Source: CBEUVQ01 sp965546615 (GTDB lineage Bacteria; Bacillota; Desulfotomaculia; Desulfotomaculales; Desulfohalotomaculaceae). From it: 21,255 bases of DNA. Location: positions 1-21,255 of the forward strand of contig CBEUVQ010000036.1 in NCBI GenBank assembly GCA_965546615.1, given 5' to 3'. The notes beneath the pieces were generated by a model. That model saw only the letters and a program-made list of their open reading frames with translations, had not been told where the DNA came from and did not search any database. This document shows positions 7,497 through 14,131 of the stretch, piece after piece (positions within the stretch are counted from its first letter, which is position 1; each line of letters opens with the position of its first letter). A program made the position numbers and the translations under genes.

Positions 7497-7498
7497 CG

Positions 7499-7521
7499 GG
7501 AGGCCGATGGGCCTCCTTTTT
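7499..7521 (+). terminator. Intrinsic terminator of spoVT
   Basis: Perfect 7-bp GC-rich stem GGAGGCC (7499-7505) / GGCCTCC (7510-7516) with loop GATG, followed directly by T5. It begins 2 bases after the spoVT stop codon. Confidence 0.93.
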
Positions 7522-7525
7522 CTTG

Positions 7526-7534
7526 TGATATAAT
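7526..7534 (+). promoter_or_regulatory. Extended -10 promoter for the mazG gene
   Basis: TG-A-TATAAT (7526-7534) is a full extended -10 element directly after the spoVT terminator. No good -35 box lies 17 bases upstream. It would give a leader of about 60 bases into mazG. Confidence 0.45.
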
Positions 7535-7601
7535 AAGCACCGGCTGTAGTTTGCCTGATGGCGGCCTTTTAATTTGAACAATAAGTTTGGAGGTGAAAAT
7601 C

Positions 7602-9116
7602 ATTAGCGGAATTGTAATAGCCGGCTTAGGACCGGGCTCAAAAGAAGGGCTGACTTTGGGTGTGTGGGAAGCGCTGCAAAGTGCTTCCACCGTTCTTTTG
7701 CGTACTAAAGTGCATCCTGTTGTTGCTTGGCTTGAGCAGCAGGGACTGTCATATCAATCATTTGATGAATATTATCAACAGACAGATAACTTTTTTGAGC
7801 TTTACCGTAAAATTGCTGATGAAGTGCTGCGTTTAGGGCAGGAAGAAAGAGTGCTGTATGCTGTGCCGGGGCATCCGTTGGTAGCGGAAGAAACAGTGCA
7901 GTTAATACTGCAGGGTGCAGAGGAAAAAGGCCTGCCGGTGAAAATACTGCCTGCGGCAAGTTTTTTAGATGCATTGTTTACTGCAGTTGGTTATGATCCG
8001 AACAACGGTCTGCAGATTTTAGACGGGTTAATGTTAAACCGGCGCAGTATTGATCCAACAACGGCGGTTGTGATTACACAGGTATACTCTCAATTAGTGG
8101 CGTCAGAGGTAAAGCTTGCGCTGATGGAATACTATCCTGATGATTACACCGTTATGGTAGTGAAAGCTGCCGGTATACCGGGGGAAGAAAAAGTTAAACA
8201 GCTGCCGCTTTATCAGCTGGACAGGCTGTCTTGGGTTGATCATTTAACAACGGTGTTTGTTCCCGCCCTCTCTGAGCAGTTAACTGCAGATGAAGAAGGC
8301 GAGAATGATGAGTGTTTATACCCATTGGACCCTTTGGTTAATGTCATGGCCGAGCTGCGGGGAGACAACGGCTGTCCTTGGGACAAAGAGCAAACTCATC
8401 AAACTCTCAAATCATACTTAATTGAAGAAACATATGAGGTTATAGAAGCGTTGGATACAAATAATGCGCATAAAATATGTGATGAGTTGGGAGACTTATT
8501 ACTGCAAATAGTATTTCATGCGCAGCTGGCTTCGGAAGAAAACTTATTTAACATCAATGATGTGATTGATGCAATTACAACGAAAATGATTAGGCGGCAC
8601 CCTCATGTGTTTGGCGATGTTTCTGTGGATAACAGTGATGAGGTGCTGGTAAATTGGGACAAAATTAAGGCGCAGGAACGCGAGCAGAAAGTGGAGCAAT
8701 CTCTTTTGGCCAATATCCCCAAAGGGCTGCCGGCATTGGCGCGGGCGGCTAAACTGCAGACAAAAGCGGCAAAAGTGGGGTTTGACTGGCCCGATTATCG
8801 GGGTGCACTGGACAAGCTTAAGGAAGAATTGGAAGAGTTATTGAAGTCTATAGAAGCCGATAATAAAGAAGAAATTGCTGCCGAGACAGGTGACTTGATT
8901 TTTGCGGCTGTCAATTTAGCGCGATTGTTAAAAGTAGATGCTGAAGCGGCTTTAACGGCTGCCAACGTAAAATTTATCCGTCGTTTTCAATACATAGAAG
9001 AAAAGAGTCGGCTGGACGGCAGAGATTTAAATAACATGCCGCTTGAGGAAATGGATCGGTATTGGGAAGAGGCAAAATGTTTGGAATTAAGAAAAAATGG
9101 AAAAAATACACCATAA
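7602..9116 (+). CDS. mazG: YabN-type fusion: tetrapyrrole-methylase-like domain plus MazG pyrophosphohydrolase
   Basis: This is a two-domain protein of about 504 residues. The N-terminal 220 or so residues resemble SAM-dependent tetrapyrrole methylases (IVIAGLGPGSKEGLTLGVWEAL, then YAVPGHPLVAEETV). Their substrate in YabN proteins is unknown. The C-terminal half is a MazG nucleoside-triphosphate pyrophosphohydrolase (LRGDNGCPWDKEQTHQTLK; EETYE and DELGD supply the Mg-binding acidic residues), with a second MazG-like repeat (DKLKEELEELLKSI, ETGDLIFAAVNLARLL). MazG hydrolyses non-canonical NTPs. The start is odd: GGAGG (7589-7593) points to ATT at 7602 (8-base spacing), and no ATG/GTG/TTG lies at a suitable distance. 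TTG 7587 and GTG 7593 overlap the SD itself. The fusion occurs at the same locus in B. subtilis (yabN). Confidence 0.92.
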   Translation: MSGIVIAGLGPGSKEGLTLGVWEALQSASTVLLRTKVHPVVAWLEQQGLSYQSFDEYYQQTDNFFELYRKIADEVLRLGQEERVLYAVPGHPLVAEETVQLILQGAEEKGLPVKILPAASFLDALFTAVGYDPNNGLQILDGLMLNRRSIDPTTAVVITQVYSQLVASEVKLALMEYYPDDYTVMVVKAAGIPGEEKVKQLPLYQLDRLSWVDHLTTVFVPALSEQLTADEEGENDECLYPLDPLVNVMAELRGDNGCPWDKEQTHQTLKSYLIEETYEVIEALDTNNAHKICDELGDLLLQIVFHAQLASEENLFNINDVIDAITTKMIRRHPHVFGDVSVDNSDEVLVNWDKIKAQEREQKVEQSLLANIPKGLPALARAAKLQTKAAKVGFDWPDYRGALDKLKEELEELLKSIEADNKEEIAAETGDLIFAAVNLARLLKVDAEAALTAANVKFIRRFQYIEEKSRLDGRDLNNMPLEEMDRYWEEAKCLELRKNGKNTP

Positions 9117-9208
9117 TATGCGGAAATATTTTCTTTTAAGAAGGAAATGACCTGACTTTATCGAATTCATGACAGGAGTTACATGAAAATCTGGAGGAGG
9201 TTTTTTTA

Positions 9209-9484
9209 GTGAACAAGGCAGAGTTAATCTCTAGCATCGCAGAAAAGACAGAGCTTACCAAAAAAGATGCTGAAAAGGCTGTAAATGCAATGCTGGAAAG
9301 TATTTCTGAAGCTTTAGCTTCAGGGGATAAAGTTCAATTGGTGGGCTTTGGAACATTTGAAACCCGTGATCGTGCCGAACGTCAGGGCCGCAATCCCCAA
9401 ACCGGTGAAAAAATTACCATTTCTGCTACCAAGGTTCCGGTTTTCAAAGCCGGTAAAGCATTGAAGGATTCAGTTGCTCAGTAA
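9209..9484 (+). CDS. hup: DNA-binding protein HU
   Basis: HU is a small histone-like protein that bends and compacts DNA as a dimer. The 91 residues match the HU/IHF family along their whole length: MNKAELISSIAEKTELTKKD, GDKVQLVGFGTFETRDRAER, the beta-arm RQGRNPQTGEKITI and the C-terminal PVFKAGKALKDSV. GTG start at 9209 has a strong GGAGGAGG just upstream. It sits between mazG and the RqcP-like gene, as in a number of Clostridia. In B. subtilis hupA (hbs) lies elsewhere. It ends in its own terminator. Confidence 0.97.
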   Translation: MNKAELISSIAEKTELTKKDAEKAVNAMLESISEALASGDKVQLVGFGTFETRDRAERQGRNPQTGEKITISATKVPVFKAGKALKDSVAQ

Positions 9485-9485
9485 G

Positions 9486-9519
9486 AAATAATCAGGCCGT
9501 TCGGTCTGATTATTTTTTT
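9486..9519 (+). terminator. Intrinsic terminator of hup
   Basis: A 13-bp stem (9486-9498 with 9503-9515, one G-U pair) with loop GTTC is followed by a T7 run, starting right after the hup stop. Confidence 0.93.
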
Positions 9520-9555
9520 GTACAAAATTAAAATTTGGGGGTCATTTTACATAAT

Positions 9556-9828
9556 ATGAGATTAGACAAATTTCTCAAAGTTTCCCGGATAATTAAAAGG
9601 CGTACTGTCGCTAAAGAAGTGTGCGGCAGCGGAAAAATAAAAATTAATACCCGTGCGGCGAAAGCGGGAAGTGAAGTAAAACCGGGAGATGTGCTGGATA
9701 TAGAATTGGGTTCCAGGCTTTTAAAAATAAGAATATTAGAGGTTAAAGAAACGATACCTGCCAAAGAAGCAGGTTCGCTTTACGAAGTTTTAGAAGAAAC
9801 CTTTCAGCAAAACCAGGAACAGTTTTAG
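9556..9828 (+). CDS. rqcP: S4-domain RNA-binding protein RqcP (YabO)
   Basis: RqcP works with RqcH in bacterial ribosome quality control, stabilising tRNA on the 50S subunit while Ala tails are added to stalled nascent chains. The 90 residues consist almost entirely of one S4 domain: MRLDKFLKVSRIIKRRTVAK, GSGKIKINTRAAKAGSEVKPGD, then a short C-terminal strand-helix tail. B. subtilis RqcP has 86 residues. The ATG at 9556 gives the canonical MRLDKFL start. The only SD-like run (GGGGG, ending near 9540) is rather far, about 15 bases. The open frame extends to 9535, but those residues are unlike the family. It sits directly after the hup terminator and before a SpoIID-like gene; in B. subtilis it lies between yabN and yabP. 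Confidence 0.94.
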   Translation: MRLDKFLKVSRIIKRRTVAKEVCGSGKIKINTRAAKAGSEVKPGDVLDIELGSRLLKIRILEVKETIPAKEAGSLYEVLEETFQQNQEQF

Positions 9829-9859
9829 TTATATTAGAAGTTATTAAAGTTATATTTAG

Positions 9860-9901
9860 CCACCTCAATGCAGAAACTAATTTAAACAAAATTGGGGGTG
9901 G
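9860..9901 (+). promoter_or_regulatory. Hairpin that could hide the ribosome binding site of the SpoIID-like gene
   Basis: CCACCTCAAT (9860-9869) can pair with ATTGGGGGTGG (9891-9901) over about 10 bp with one bulge, across a 21-base loop. The 3' arm is the ribosome binding site GGGGGTGG of the gene starting at 9907, so folding would mask it. Seen by eye only; stability not computed. Confidence 0.4.
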
Positions 9902-9906
9902 TTATT

Positions 9907-10860
9907 GTGAAGCGATTTAAATTTATAAAATTAACCTTTGCCTGCCTGTTAATTTCAGTGGTTTTTACAGCCTGTACAGGCGGGGAGAAGAAACCGGTTC
10001 CGAATGACAATCAAGAAATTGGCGAAGAACCGACAATTAGTTTGTATGTGAATGAAACCGGTGAGAAAAAGCAAATCAAGCTGGAAGAATATCTGGCCGG
10101 TGTTGTTGCTGCGGAAATGGAACCGACCTGGCCGGATAACGCTTTGGCTGCCCAGGCCATTTTGGCACGTACTTTTACCATGGAGAACATTGAAAGCGGA
10201 AAAATCAAAAAATTACACGGCACCGACGCATCAACGGATGTAGAAGAATTTCAGGCTTATGATCCGTCGCGCATTAATGAAAAGGTTAAAAAGGCGGTGC
10301 AGGAAACGCGCGGAAAAGTAATCAAATACAACGGAGAATACGTAAAAGGCTGGTTTTCTGCCTGCTGCGGCGGGAAAACAGCCAATGCCGTGGAAGGTTT
10401 GAACTGGACAAAAACGCAAACACCGTATGTAAAATCAGGTTTTGAAGACGGCTGCTTAAGTGTCACTCAACCGGAAAACAAAAATTGGGTGGCAAAAATT
10501 CCGACAGATAAAGTGCGGGCAGCGGTAAAAGAAACTGTCGGCACAGACCCGGGAGCAATCACTGCGGTACAAATCGTGGAGAAAGGGCCGTCCGGGCGGG
10601 CGACAAAAATTAAGCTGGGCAGCACCACCGTCAGCGGACCTGCTTTGAGATTGGCAGTAGGCAGTGAGTTGATGCGTTCAACGCTGATTGATGATATTTG
10701 GGTAGAAGGCGAAAATGTTGTAATTACCGGAAACGGTTTCGGGCACGGTGTGGGGCTGTGCCAGTGGGGAGCCAAAAAAATGGCTGCTGAAAATAAATCT
10801 CCCGAAGAAATTATTAAATTCTATTATAAAGGCGTGACTATAGAGAAACTGTGGCAGTAG
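9907..10860 (+). CDS. SpoIID/LytB-family lytic transglycosylase-like lipoprotein
   Basis: SpoIID enzymes are peptidoglycan lytic transglycosylases acting outside the cytoplasmic membrane. From GTG 9907 the product has 317 residues. Residues 1-22 form a lipoprotein signal (KRFKFIK, then a hydrophobic stretch ending FTAC), with C23 as likely lipid anchor. The -3 Phe is unusual. Family features are EYLAGVVAAEMEPTWPDNAL, with E70 at the position of the catalytic Glu, then ALAAQAILARTF, WFSACCGGKTA (C153, C154 near the Zn-site region of some SpoIIDs) and the C-terminal GHGVGLCQWGAKKMA. GGGGGTGG (9894-9901) decides the start; TTG 9892 overlaps that SD. It may be a spore-engulfment or cortex enzyme, or a vegetative LytB-like one. 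It is not certainly the orthologue of B. subtilis spoIID. Confidence 0.9.
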   Translation: MKRFKFIKLTFACLLISVVFTACTGGEKKPVPNDNQEIGEEPTISLYVNETGEKKQIKLEEYLAGVVAAEMEPTWPDNALAAQAILARTFTMENIESGKIKKLHGTDASTDVEEFQAYDPSRINEKVKKAVQETRGKVIKYNGEYVKGWFSACCGGKTANAVEGLNWTKTQTPYVKSGFEDGCLSVTQPENKNWVAKIPTDKVRAAVKETVGTDPGAITAVQIVEKGPSGRATKIKLGSTTVSGPALRLAVGSELMRSTLIDDIWVEGENVVITGNGFGHGVGLCQWGAKKMAAENKSPEEIIKFYYKGVTIEKLWQ

Positions 10861-10887
10861 AAGGTGCACATCGGGTGCACCTTTTTT
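10861..10887 (+). terminator. Intrinsic terminator of the SpoIID-like gene
   Basis: Perfect 8-bp stem AAGGTGCA (10861-10868) / TGCACCTT (10876-10883), 7-base loop, then a T6 tract, immediately after the stop codon. Confidence 0.94.
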
Positions 10888-10889
10888 AT

Positions 10890-10918
10890 TCATATCTTAG
10901 GCGGCGGCGGAATAAATA
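10890..10918 (+). promoter_or_regulatory. Weak sigma-E-like promoter of yabPQ
   Basis: TCATATC (10890-10896) resembles the sigma-E -35 (kmATATT). After 14 bases, AATAAATA (10911-10918) partly resembles the -10 (CATACAAT; five of eight positions). It lies between the upstream terminator and yabP. yabP and yabQ are sigma-E genes in B. subtilis, which is the main reason for proposing it. Confidence 0.3.
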
Positions 10919-10954
10919 TTAAAAATGAATTATGTCCGAATGGGAGGGTGTCCT

Positions 10955-11239
10955 GTGGAAGAACGCAGTAATCATAAGTTGACAATGTTGGACAGAAAGC
11001 AGTTGGAATTAAAAGGGGTTCAACACGTCGGCACCTTTGATGAAAGCGGAATTAATCTGGATACTAACATGGGTTACTTATCGCTGAAGGGAGAAGGGCT
11101 GCACATTACCCGATTAAACCTTGAGGAGGGAGACCTGACAATAGAAGGCTACATCACTGCTATTGAGTATATCGAGGGAAAAACAAGCCAAGGCGTTAAA
11201 AGCAAAACCAAAGGCATATTAAACAGGCTTCTTAAATAG
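10955..11239 (+). CDS. yabP: Sporulation protein YabP
   Basis: YabP is a mother-cell sporulation protein needed for spore formation in B. subtilis and conserved in endospore formers. Its biochemical role is not well defined. The product has 94 residues, close to the family size, with the typical pattern EERSNHKLTMLDRKQLEL, GVQHVGTFDESGINLDTNMG, GEGLHITRLNLEEGDLTIEG and ITAIEYIE. It has no signal peptide or membrane span. I chose GTG 10955 because GGGAGG (10942-10947) lies 7 bases upstream and the family starts just before the ERSNHKL region. An ATG at 10925 is possible but has no SD. The next gene, yabQ, follows 23 bases later, probably in one operon. Confidence 0.92.
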   Translation: MEERSNHKLTMLDRKQLELKGVQHVGTFDESGINLDTNMGYLSLKGEGLHITRLNLEEGDLTIEGYITAIEYIEGKTSQGVKSKTKGILNRLLK

Positions 11240-11262
11240 CTTTTGTAAGGATGTGATGCAGC

Positions 11263-11775
11263 ATACCGTTAACTGAACAATTAACCGCCTTTGTAGTTAC
11301 CTTGTTAACCGGGGTATTGGCGGGCGTACTCTTTGATTTATACCGCTTGATTGCCAAACATTTTAAACTAAAAAAACTGGGAATTGTGTTCGGTGATATT
11401 GTCTTTTGGCTGATTTTTACACCGCTTGCTTTTTTGTTTTTGTTGTGGGGCAATTGGGGCGAGGTTCGGCTTTATGTTTTAATCGGTTTAATAACAGGAG
11501 TAATTTTTTATCTGCGCTGTCTTAGCAGGTTTGCATTACCGATAATAAATTATCTGCTGCTGATCATTAAAAAAGTCTTTTTATTGACGGCAAATATGCT
11601 TGCAGTTTTGTTGGCGGCAGTATGCTGGCCGTTTCGGCTGATATTTTTGGCGATAAGCATGCCGCTGAAGCTGATTGCAGGAATAGGCAAAAGGCTTTTG
11701 GCGCCGGTAAGCAAATTGATCAAAAAACTGTTGGCAAAACCTTTAATGATATTTCGGCGCAAAAAGATTGAGTGA
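11263..11775 (+). CDS. yabQ: Sporulation membrane protein YabQ, with non-standard start or frameshift
   Basis: YabQ is a polytopic membrane protein needed for spore cortex formation in B. subtilis. The frame encodes about 170 residues with hydrophobic segments at about 5-25, 45-65, 70-90 and 105-135, the family signature LAGVLFDLYRL near the N-terminus and a Lys/Arg-rich C-terminus. The start is the problem. The first standard in-frame start is TTG 11302, which has no SD and would cut the first membrane segment in half. The SD-like AAGGATGTGA (11247-11256) points to ATA at 11263, giving xPLTEQLTAFVVTLLTG. Alternatively ATG 11256 (ATGCAGCATACC...) is the true start and a one-base change has thrown it out of frame, since it hits TGA after six codons. 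The gene ends in a terminator. Confidence 0.82.
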   Translation: MPLTEQLTAFVVTLLTGVLAGVLFDLYRLIAKHFKLKKLGIVFGDIVFWLIFTPLAFLFLLWGNWGEVRLYVLIGLITGVIFYLRCLSRFALPIINYLLLIIKKVFLLTANMLAVLLAAVCWPFRLIFLAISMPLKLIAGIGKRLLAPVSKLIKKLLAKPLMIFRRKKIE

Positions 11776-11820
11776 AGCTGTTGCGTAAAGAACGGAGAGT
11801 TCGCGGCAACGGCTTTTTTT
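11775..11820 (+). terminator. Intrinsic terminator of yabPQ
   Basis: AAGCTGTTGC (11775-11784) pairs with GCAACGGCTT (11806-11815) with one G-U, plus an inner GAAC/GTTC stem, followed by a T7 run. It overlaps the yabQ stop codon. Confidence 0.9.
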
Positions 11821-11826
11821 ATTAGC

Positions 11827-11952
11827 TGTGGATAACGCAAAGAAATATCTCTGCCGAGAAGGATTTTTATCCACAGTGTAGTAATATAGTAGTTACATTG
11901 TAAAATAATTGTACACATATTGTGGATAACTCAGTGGATAACCTTGGGATAA
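11827..11952. promoter_or_regulatory. DnaA-box cluster upstream of the HTH gene and divIC
   Basis: Three perfect 9-base DnaA boxes occur at 11827-11835 (TGTGGATAA), 11867-11875 (TTATCCACA, opposite orientation) and 11921-11929 (TGTGGATAA). A one-mismatch site follows at 11933-11941 (AGTGGATAA) and a weaker one at 11944-11952 (TTGGGATAA). The 45 bases between the second and third perfect boxes are AT-rich. The stretch lies between the yabQ terminator and a small HTH gene. Clusters like this bind DnaA elsewhere, either to titrate it or to couple transcription to replication. No dnaA or dnaN is nearby, so a role as main origin is not supported. Confidence 0.8.
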
Positions 11953-12000
11953 CCCGGCATAACTTGTGTATTAATTTTGCCACAGTCAGGGGTGGCCTAG

Positions 12001-12231
12001 TTGCAGATAGAAATCAGAGGTGCTGAAAAACTTAGTTTTCGGGAACGCCAAGTGGTAACATTAAAAGAAATGGGCTACAGCAATGAGCGGATTGCCAAAA
12101 GGTTGAATATTACCGCCAGTACCGTAGCCACATTGTTTAACCGTGCGCGTACCAAGGGTTACCAAGTGGTAATTGTGATACCCGGAGATGCGATGGGTTT
12201 ATTTGAAGCGGATGAAGACGGGGTGGAATGA
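12001..12231 (+). CDS. Small LuxR/sigma-region-4-like helix-turn-helix protein
   Basis: I do not recognise a named family. The 76-residue product consists mainly of a helix-turn-helix resembling LuxR C-terminal and sigma-70 region 4 domains: LSFRERQVVTLKEMGYSNER, then IAKRLNITASTVATLFNRAR. A short unusual C-terminus follows (YQVVIVIPGDAMGLF, then an acidic end). There is no sensor domain, so it may act as a transcription factor or as a partner of another protein. The TTG start at 12001 is supported by AGGGGTGG (11988-11995), 5 bases upstream. The gene sits directly behind the DnaA-box cluster and 3 bases ahead of divIC, so the two are almost surely co-transcribed. B. subtilis has no gene at this position. 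Confidence 0.8.
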   Translation: MQIEIRGAEKLSFRERQVVTLKEMGYSNERIAKRLNITASTVATLFNRARTKGYQVVIVIPGDAMGLFEADEDGVE

Positions 12232-12234
12232 TAA

Positions 12235-12672
12235 ATGATTTCTTCAACAAACGGCAGGCAAAAGCGGGTGAAGTTGAATTATATCAGCAGAAACAAACAA
12301 ATCAAACCGTACGAAAAAACAAAAACCAAAACCAAAAACCGAACCAAGTACAACTTTAAAGTACCTGTTATAGTTTTGAGTTTGCTGTTTATCTACCTGG
12401 CAGTCTCGCTTGGTGGCGAGATGCAAAAACTAAATGCCATGAAAAACAATGTGCAGGAAATAGAGCAGGAGATAGATCAGATTAAAGCCCGCAACAATGA
12501 GCTGCATAAGATGATTAAGGCAATGCAGTCTAATGAATATGTGGAGCAGGTTGCCAGGGAAAAATTAGGGCTGGTGAAACCGGGAGAAAGCCGCGTTATT
12601 CCCAGCGATAATGCTTCCTCAAACGGAGAAACGGAAAAACTGAATGTGCGTGACCCTGATATCAAAGATTAG
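12235..12672 (+). CDS. divIC: Cell division protein DivIC (FtsB-like)
   Basis: DivIC is a bitopic septal membrane protein that joins DivIB and FtsL in the divisome. The 145 residues show a basic cytoplasmic N-terminus (1-42), one membrane span (about 43-60, VPVIVLSLLFIYLAVSL), an extracytoplasmic coiled coil (61-97) and the family motif YVEQVAREKLGLVKPGE (102-118). A hydrophilic tail follows. The ATG at 12235 starts 3 bases after the stop of the HTH gene, whose last codons supply the SD (GGGGTGG). Position before yabR and spoIIE matches B. subtilis. Transcription probably comes from upstream of the HTH gene. Confidence 0.93.
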   Translation: MISSTNGRQKRVKLNYISRNKQIKPYEKTKTKTKNRTKYNFKVPVIVLSLLFIYLAVSLGGEMQKLNAMKNNVQEIEQEIDQIKARNNELHKMIKAMQSNEYVEQVAREKLGLVKPGESRVIPSDNASSNGETEKLNVRDPDIKD

Positions 12673-12694
12673 AGAACTTCCTTGCCTATGCCGG

Positions 12695-12724
12695 TTGACA
12701 CTGTCTTTAGTGTTAACATATAAT
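12695..12724 (+). promoter_or_regulatory. Strong sigma-A promoter of yabR with an overlapping dyad
   Basis: Consensus TTGACA (12695-12700) and consensus TATAAT (12719-12724) are 18 bases apart. The -35 box and spacer also form a near-perfect inverted repeat, GTTGACACT (12694-12702) and AGTGTTAAC (12709-12717), eight of nine bases matching, which could be a repressor operator. Confidence 0.75.
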
Positions 12725-12765
12725 TACATCAGCTTCTAAATATTTAAGGAGGAATTTTTTTAAGC

Positions 12766-13134
12766 ATGTCAATTGAACAAGGGAAAGTTGTTGAGGGTGT
12801 TGTCACCGGGATAACCAGTTTTGGGGCATTTGTCCAAATACCCAATAATCTGACAGGTCTGGTGCACATATCTGAAATTGATCATGAATATGTGCGGGAT
12901 GTAAACGATTTTTTAAAAGTAAACGACCGCATTAAAGTGAAGGTTATCTCTGTTGACGAGAAAGGTAAAATCGGGCTTTCCATAAAACAAGCGAAACCTG
13001 CCCCGCAGTCGCGCCAAAGAAGACCGAGCTTGTCATTTGAAGATAAAATGGCTAAGTTTTTAAAAGAAAGTGAAGAACGGCAGCAGCAGCTGCGGAAAAA
13101 TCAGAATGCAGCTAAGCGGCGGCAGTTTAAATAA
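12766..13134 (+). CDS. yabR: S1-domain RNA-binding protein YabR
   Basis: This is a single S1 domain (residues 1-75: GKVVEGVVTGITSFGAFVQI, then LVHISEID, VKVKVISVDEKGKIGLSIKQ) followed by a basic, Gln/Arg-rich tail (76-122) likely to contact RNA. YabR-like proteins resemble general stress protein 13 (YugI) and associate with ribosomes or RNA, but the precise role is open. The ATG at 12766 follows AAGGAGG (12746-12752) at a long spacing of 13 bases. It has its own strong promoter and a terminator 13 bases after the stop, so it appears to be a single-gene unit between divIC and the Ppx gene. Confidence 0.93.
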   Translation: MSIEQGKVVEGVVTGITSFGAFVQIPNNLTGLVHISEIDHEYVRDVNDFLKVNDRIKVKVISVDEKGKIGLSIKQAKPAPQSRQRRPSLSFEDKMAKFLKESEERQQQLRKNQNAAKRRQFK

Positions 13135-13147
13135 AGTACTGAACGGT

Positions 13148-13170
13148 AAAGACGCGGTAACGCGTCTTTT
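13148..13170 (+). terminator. Intrinsic terminator of yabR
   Basis: Perfect 9-bp stem AAAGACGCG (13148-13156, pairing into the T run) / CGCGTCTTT with GTAA tetraloop at 13157-13160, then T-rich sequence. Confidence 0.93.
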
Positions 13171-13222
13171 GTTTATTTTGCTTATTATTCATAAATTATA
13201 AGCGTAACAGGAGTGAGGGGTT

Positions 13223-14131
13223 ATGAAAACAGCGGCGATAGATATCGGTACAAACTCTACCAGGCTTTTGGTTGCCGAAGTAGATAAAAGCGGTGCGCTG
13301 AAAGTACTGCACACCGCGCTGAAAACTACCCGGTTAGGAGAGGGAATAACGCGCCGCTGCCTGAATAACGCAGCGATGGAGCGAACGGTTGAGGCGGTGA
13401 AGCAGTTTGTGGATTACTGCCGCTCTGCAGATGTAACTGATATTGTAGTAGCTGCCACCAGTGCGGTGCGGGATGCTGTCAACAAAGATGAATTTGCCCG
13501 ATTGATTAAAAAAACGACCGGTTACCGTTTAAAAATATTGACGGGAGAAGAGGAAGCGAAATTTAGCTACCAAGGGGTGCTGGCCGGGTTGGCCGGGGAC
13601 GGCGACGGCGTAGTGGTAATTGATGTCGGCGGAGGCAGTACGGAATTTTGCTGGATTGAACAAAAACAGGTCTGCTGTGCCAGCGTTAATGTCGGTGCGG
13701 TGCGCATGACTGAAGGGGACGGCAGCAGCGATGAGATAGCCCGCCTGCTTTCGCCGGTAATCCAAAAAGTAAAAACGTGTCCTATCAAACAGCTGATAGC
13801 TGTAGGAGGAACGGCGACAACTCTGGCGGCAGTAATTCAAAAATTAGATGTTTATAATGCGCAAAAAGTGCATGGATTTAAAATAAGTTTGAACCAGATT
13901 CTTGCCGTCTTAAGAGATTTAGAAACCCGCACGTTGGAAGAAAGAAAGAAAATGCCCGGTTTGCAGCCGGAGCGCGCAGATATTATTGTAGCGGGGGTTA
14001 AAATTATAGCGATAATTCTTAAAGAATTAGGTGTAAATCACCTTGCGGTCAGTGAAGCGGATATATTATGGGGGCTGGCGATTAATCAGGCAAGAGATGT
14101 CGAAAGAAAAACAGTTACAAGTTACCAATAA
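13223..14131 (+). CDS. ppx: Ppx/GppA-family phosphatase (exopolyphosphatase-like)
   Basis: Members of this ASKHA-fold family remove terminal phosphate from polyphosphate or from pppGpp. The 302 residues contain the two phosphate-binding loops, AAIDIGTNSTRLLVAEV (residues 3-19) and VVVIDVGGGSTEFCW (near 128-142), plus the conserved TSAVRDAVNKDEF, GEEEAKFSYQGVL and VGGTATTLAA segments. The protein is the short form without the C-terminal HD-type domain of E. coli Ppx, so whether it acts on polyphosphate or pppGpp cannot be decided here. ATG 13223 follows AGGAGTGAGGGG closely. The gene lies between yabR and spoIIE; its last codons and stop overlap sites proposed to control spoIIE. Confidence 0.92.
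   Translation: MKTAAIDIGTNSTRLLVAEVDKSGALKVLHTALKTTRLGEGITRRCLNNAAMERTVEAVKQFVDYCRSADVTDIVVAATSAVRDAVNKDEFARLIKKTTGYRLKILTGEEEAKFSYQGVLAGLAGDGDGVVVIDVGGGSTEFCWIEQKQVCCASVNVGAVRMTEGDGSSDEIARLLSPVIQKVKTCPIKQLIAVGGTATTLAAVIQKLDVYNAQKVHGFKISLNQILAVLRDLETRTLEERKKMPGLQPERADIIVAGVKIIAIILKELGVNHLAVSEADILWGLAINQARDVERKTVTSYQ

Noticed and set aside
11821..12000. DnaA boxes as the chromosomal origin oriC
   Set aside because: No dnaA, dnaN, recF or rpmH nearby; a secondary DnaA-binding cluster is the simpler reading. Not fully excluded without the rest of the genome.
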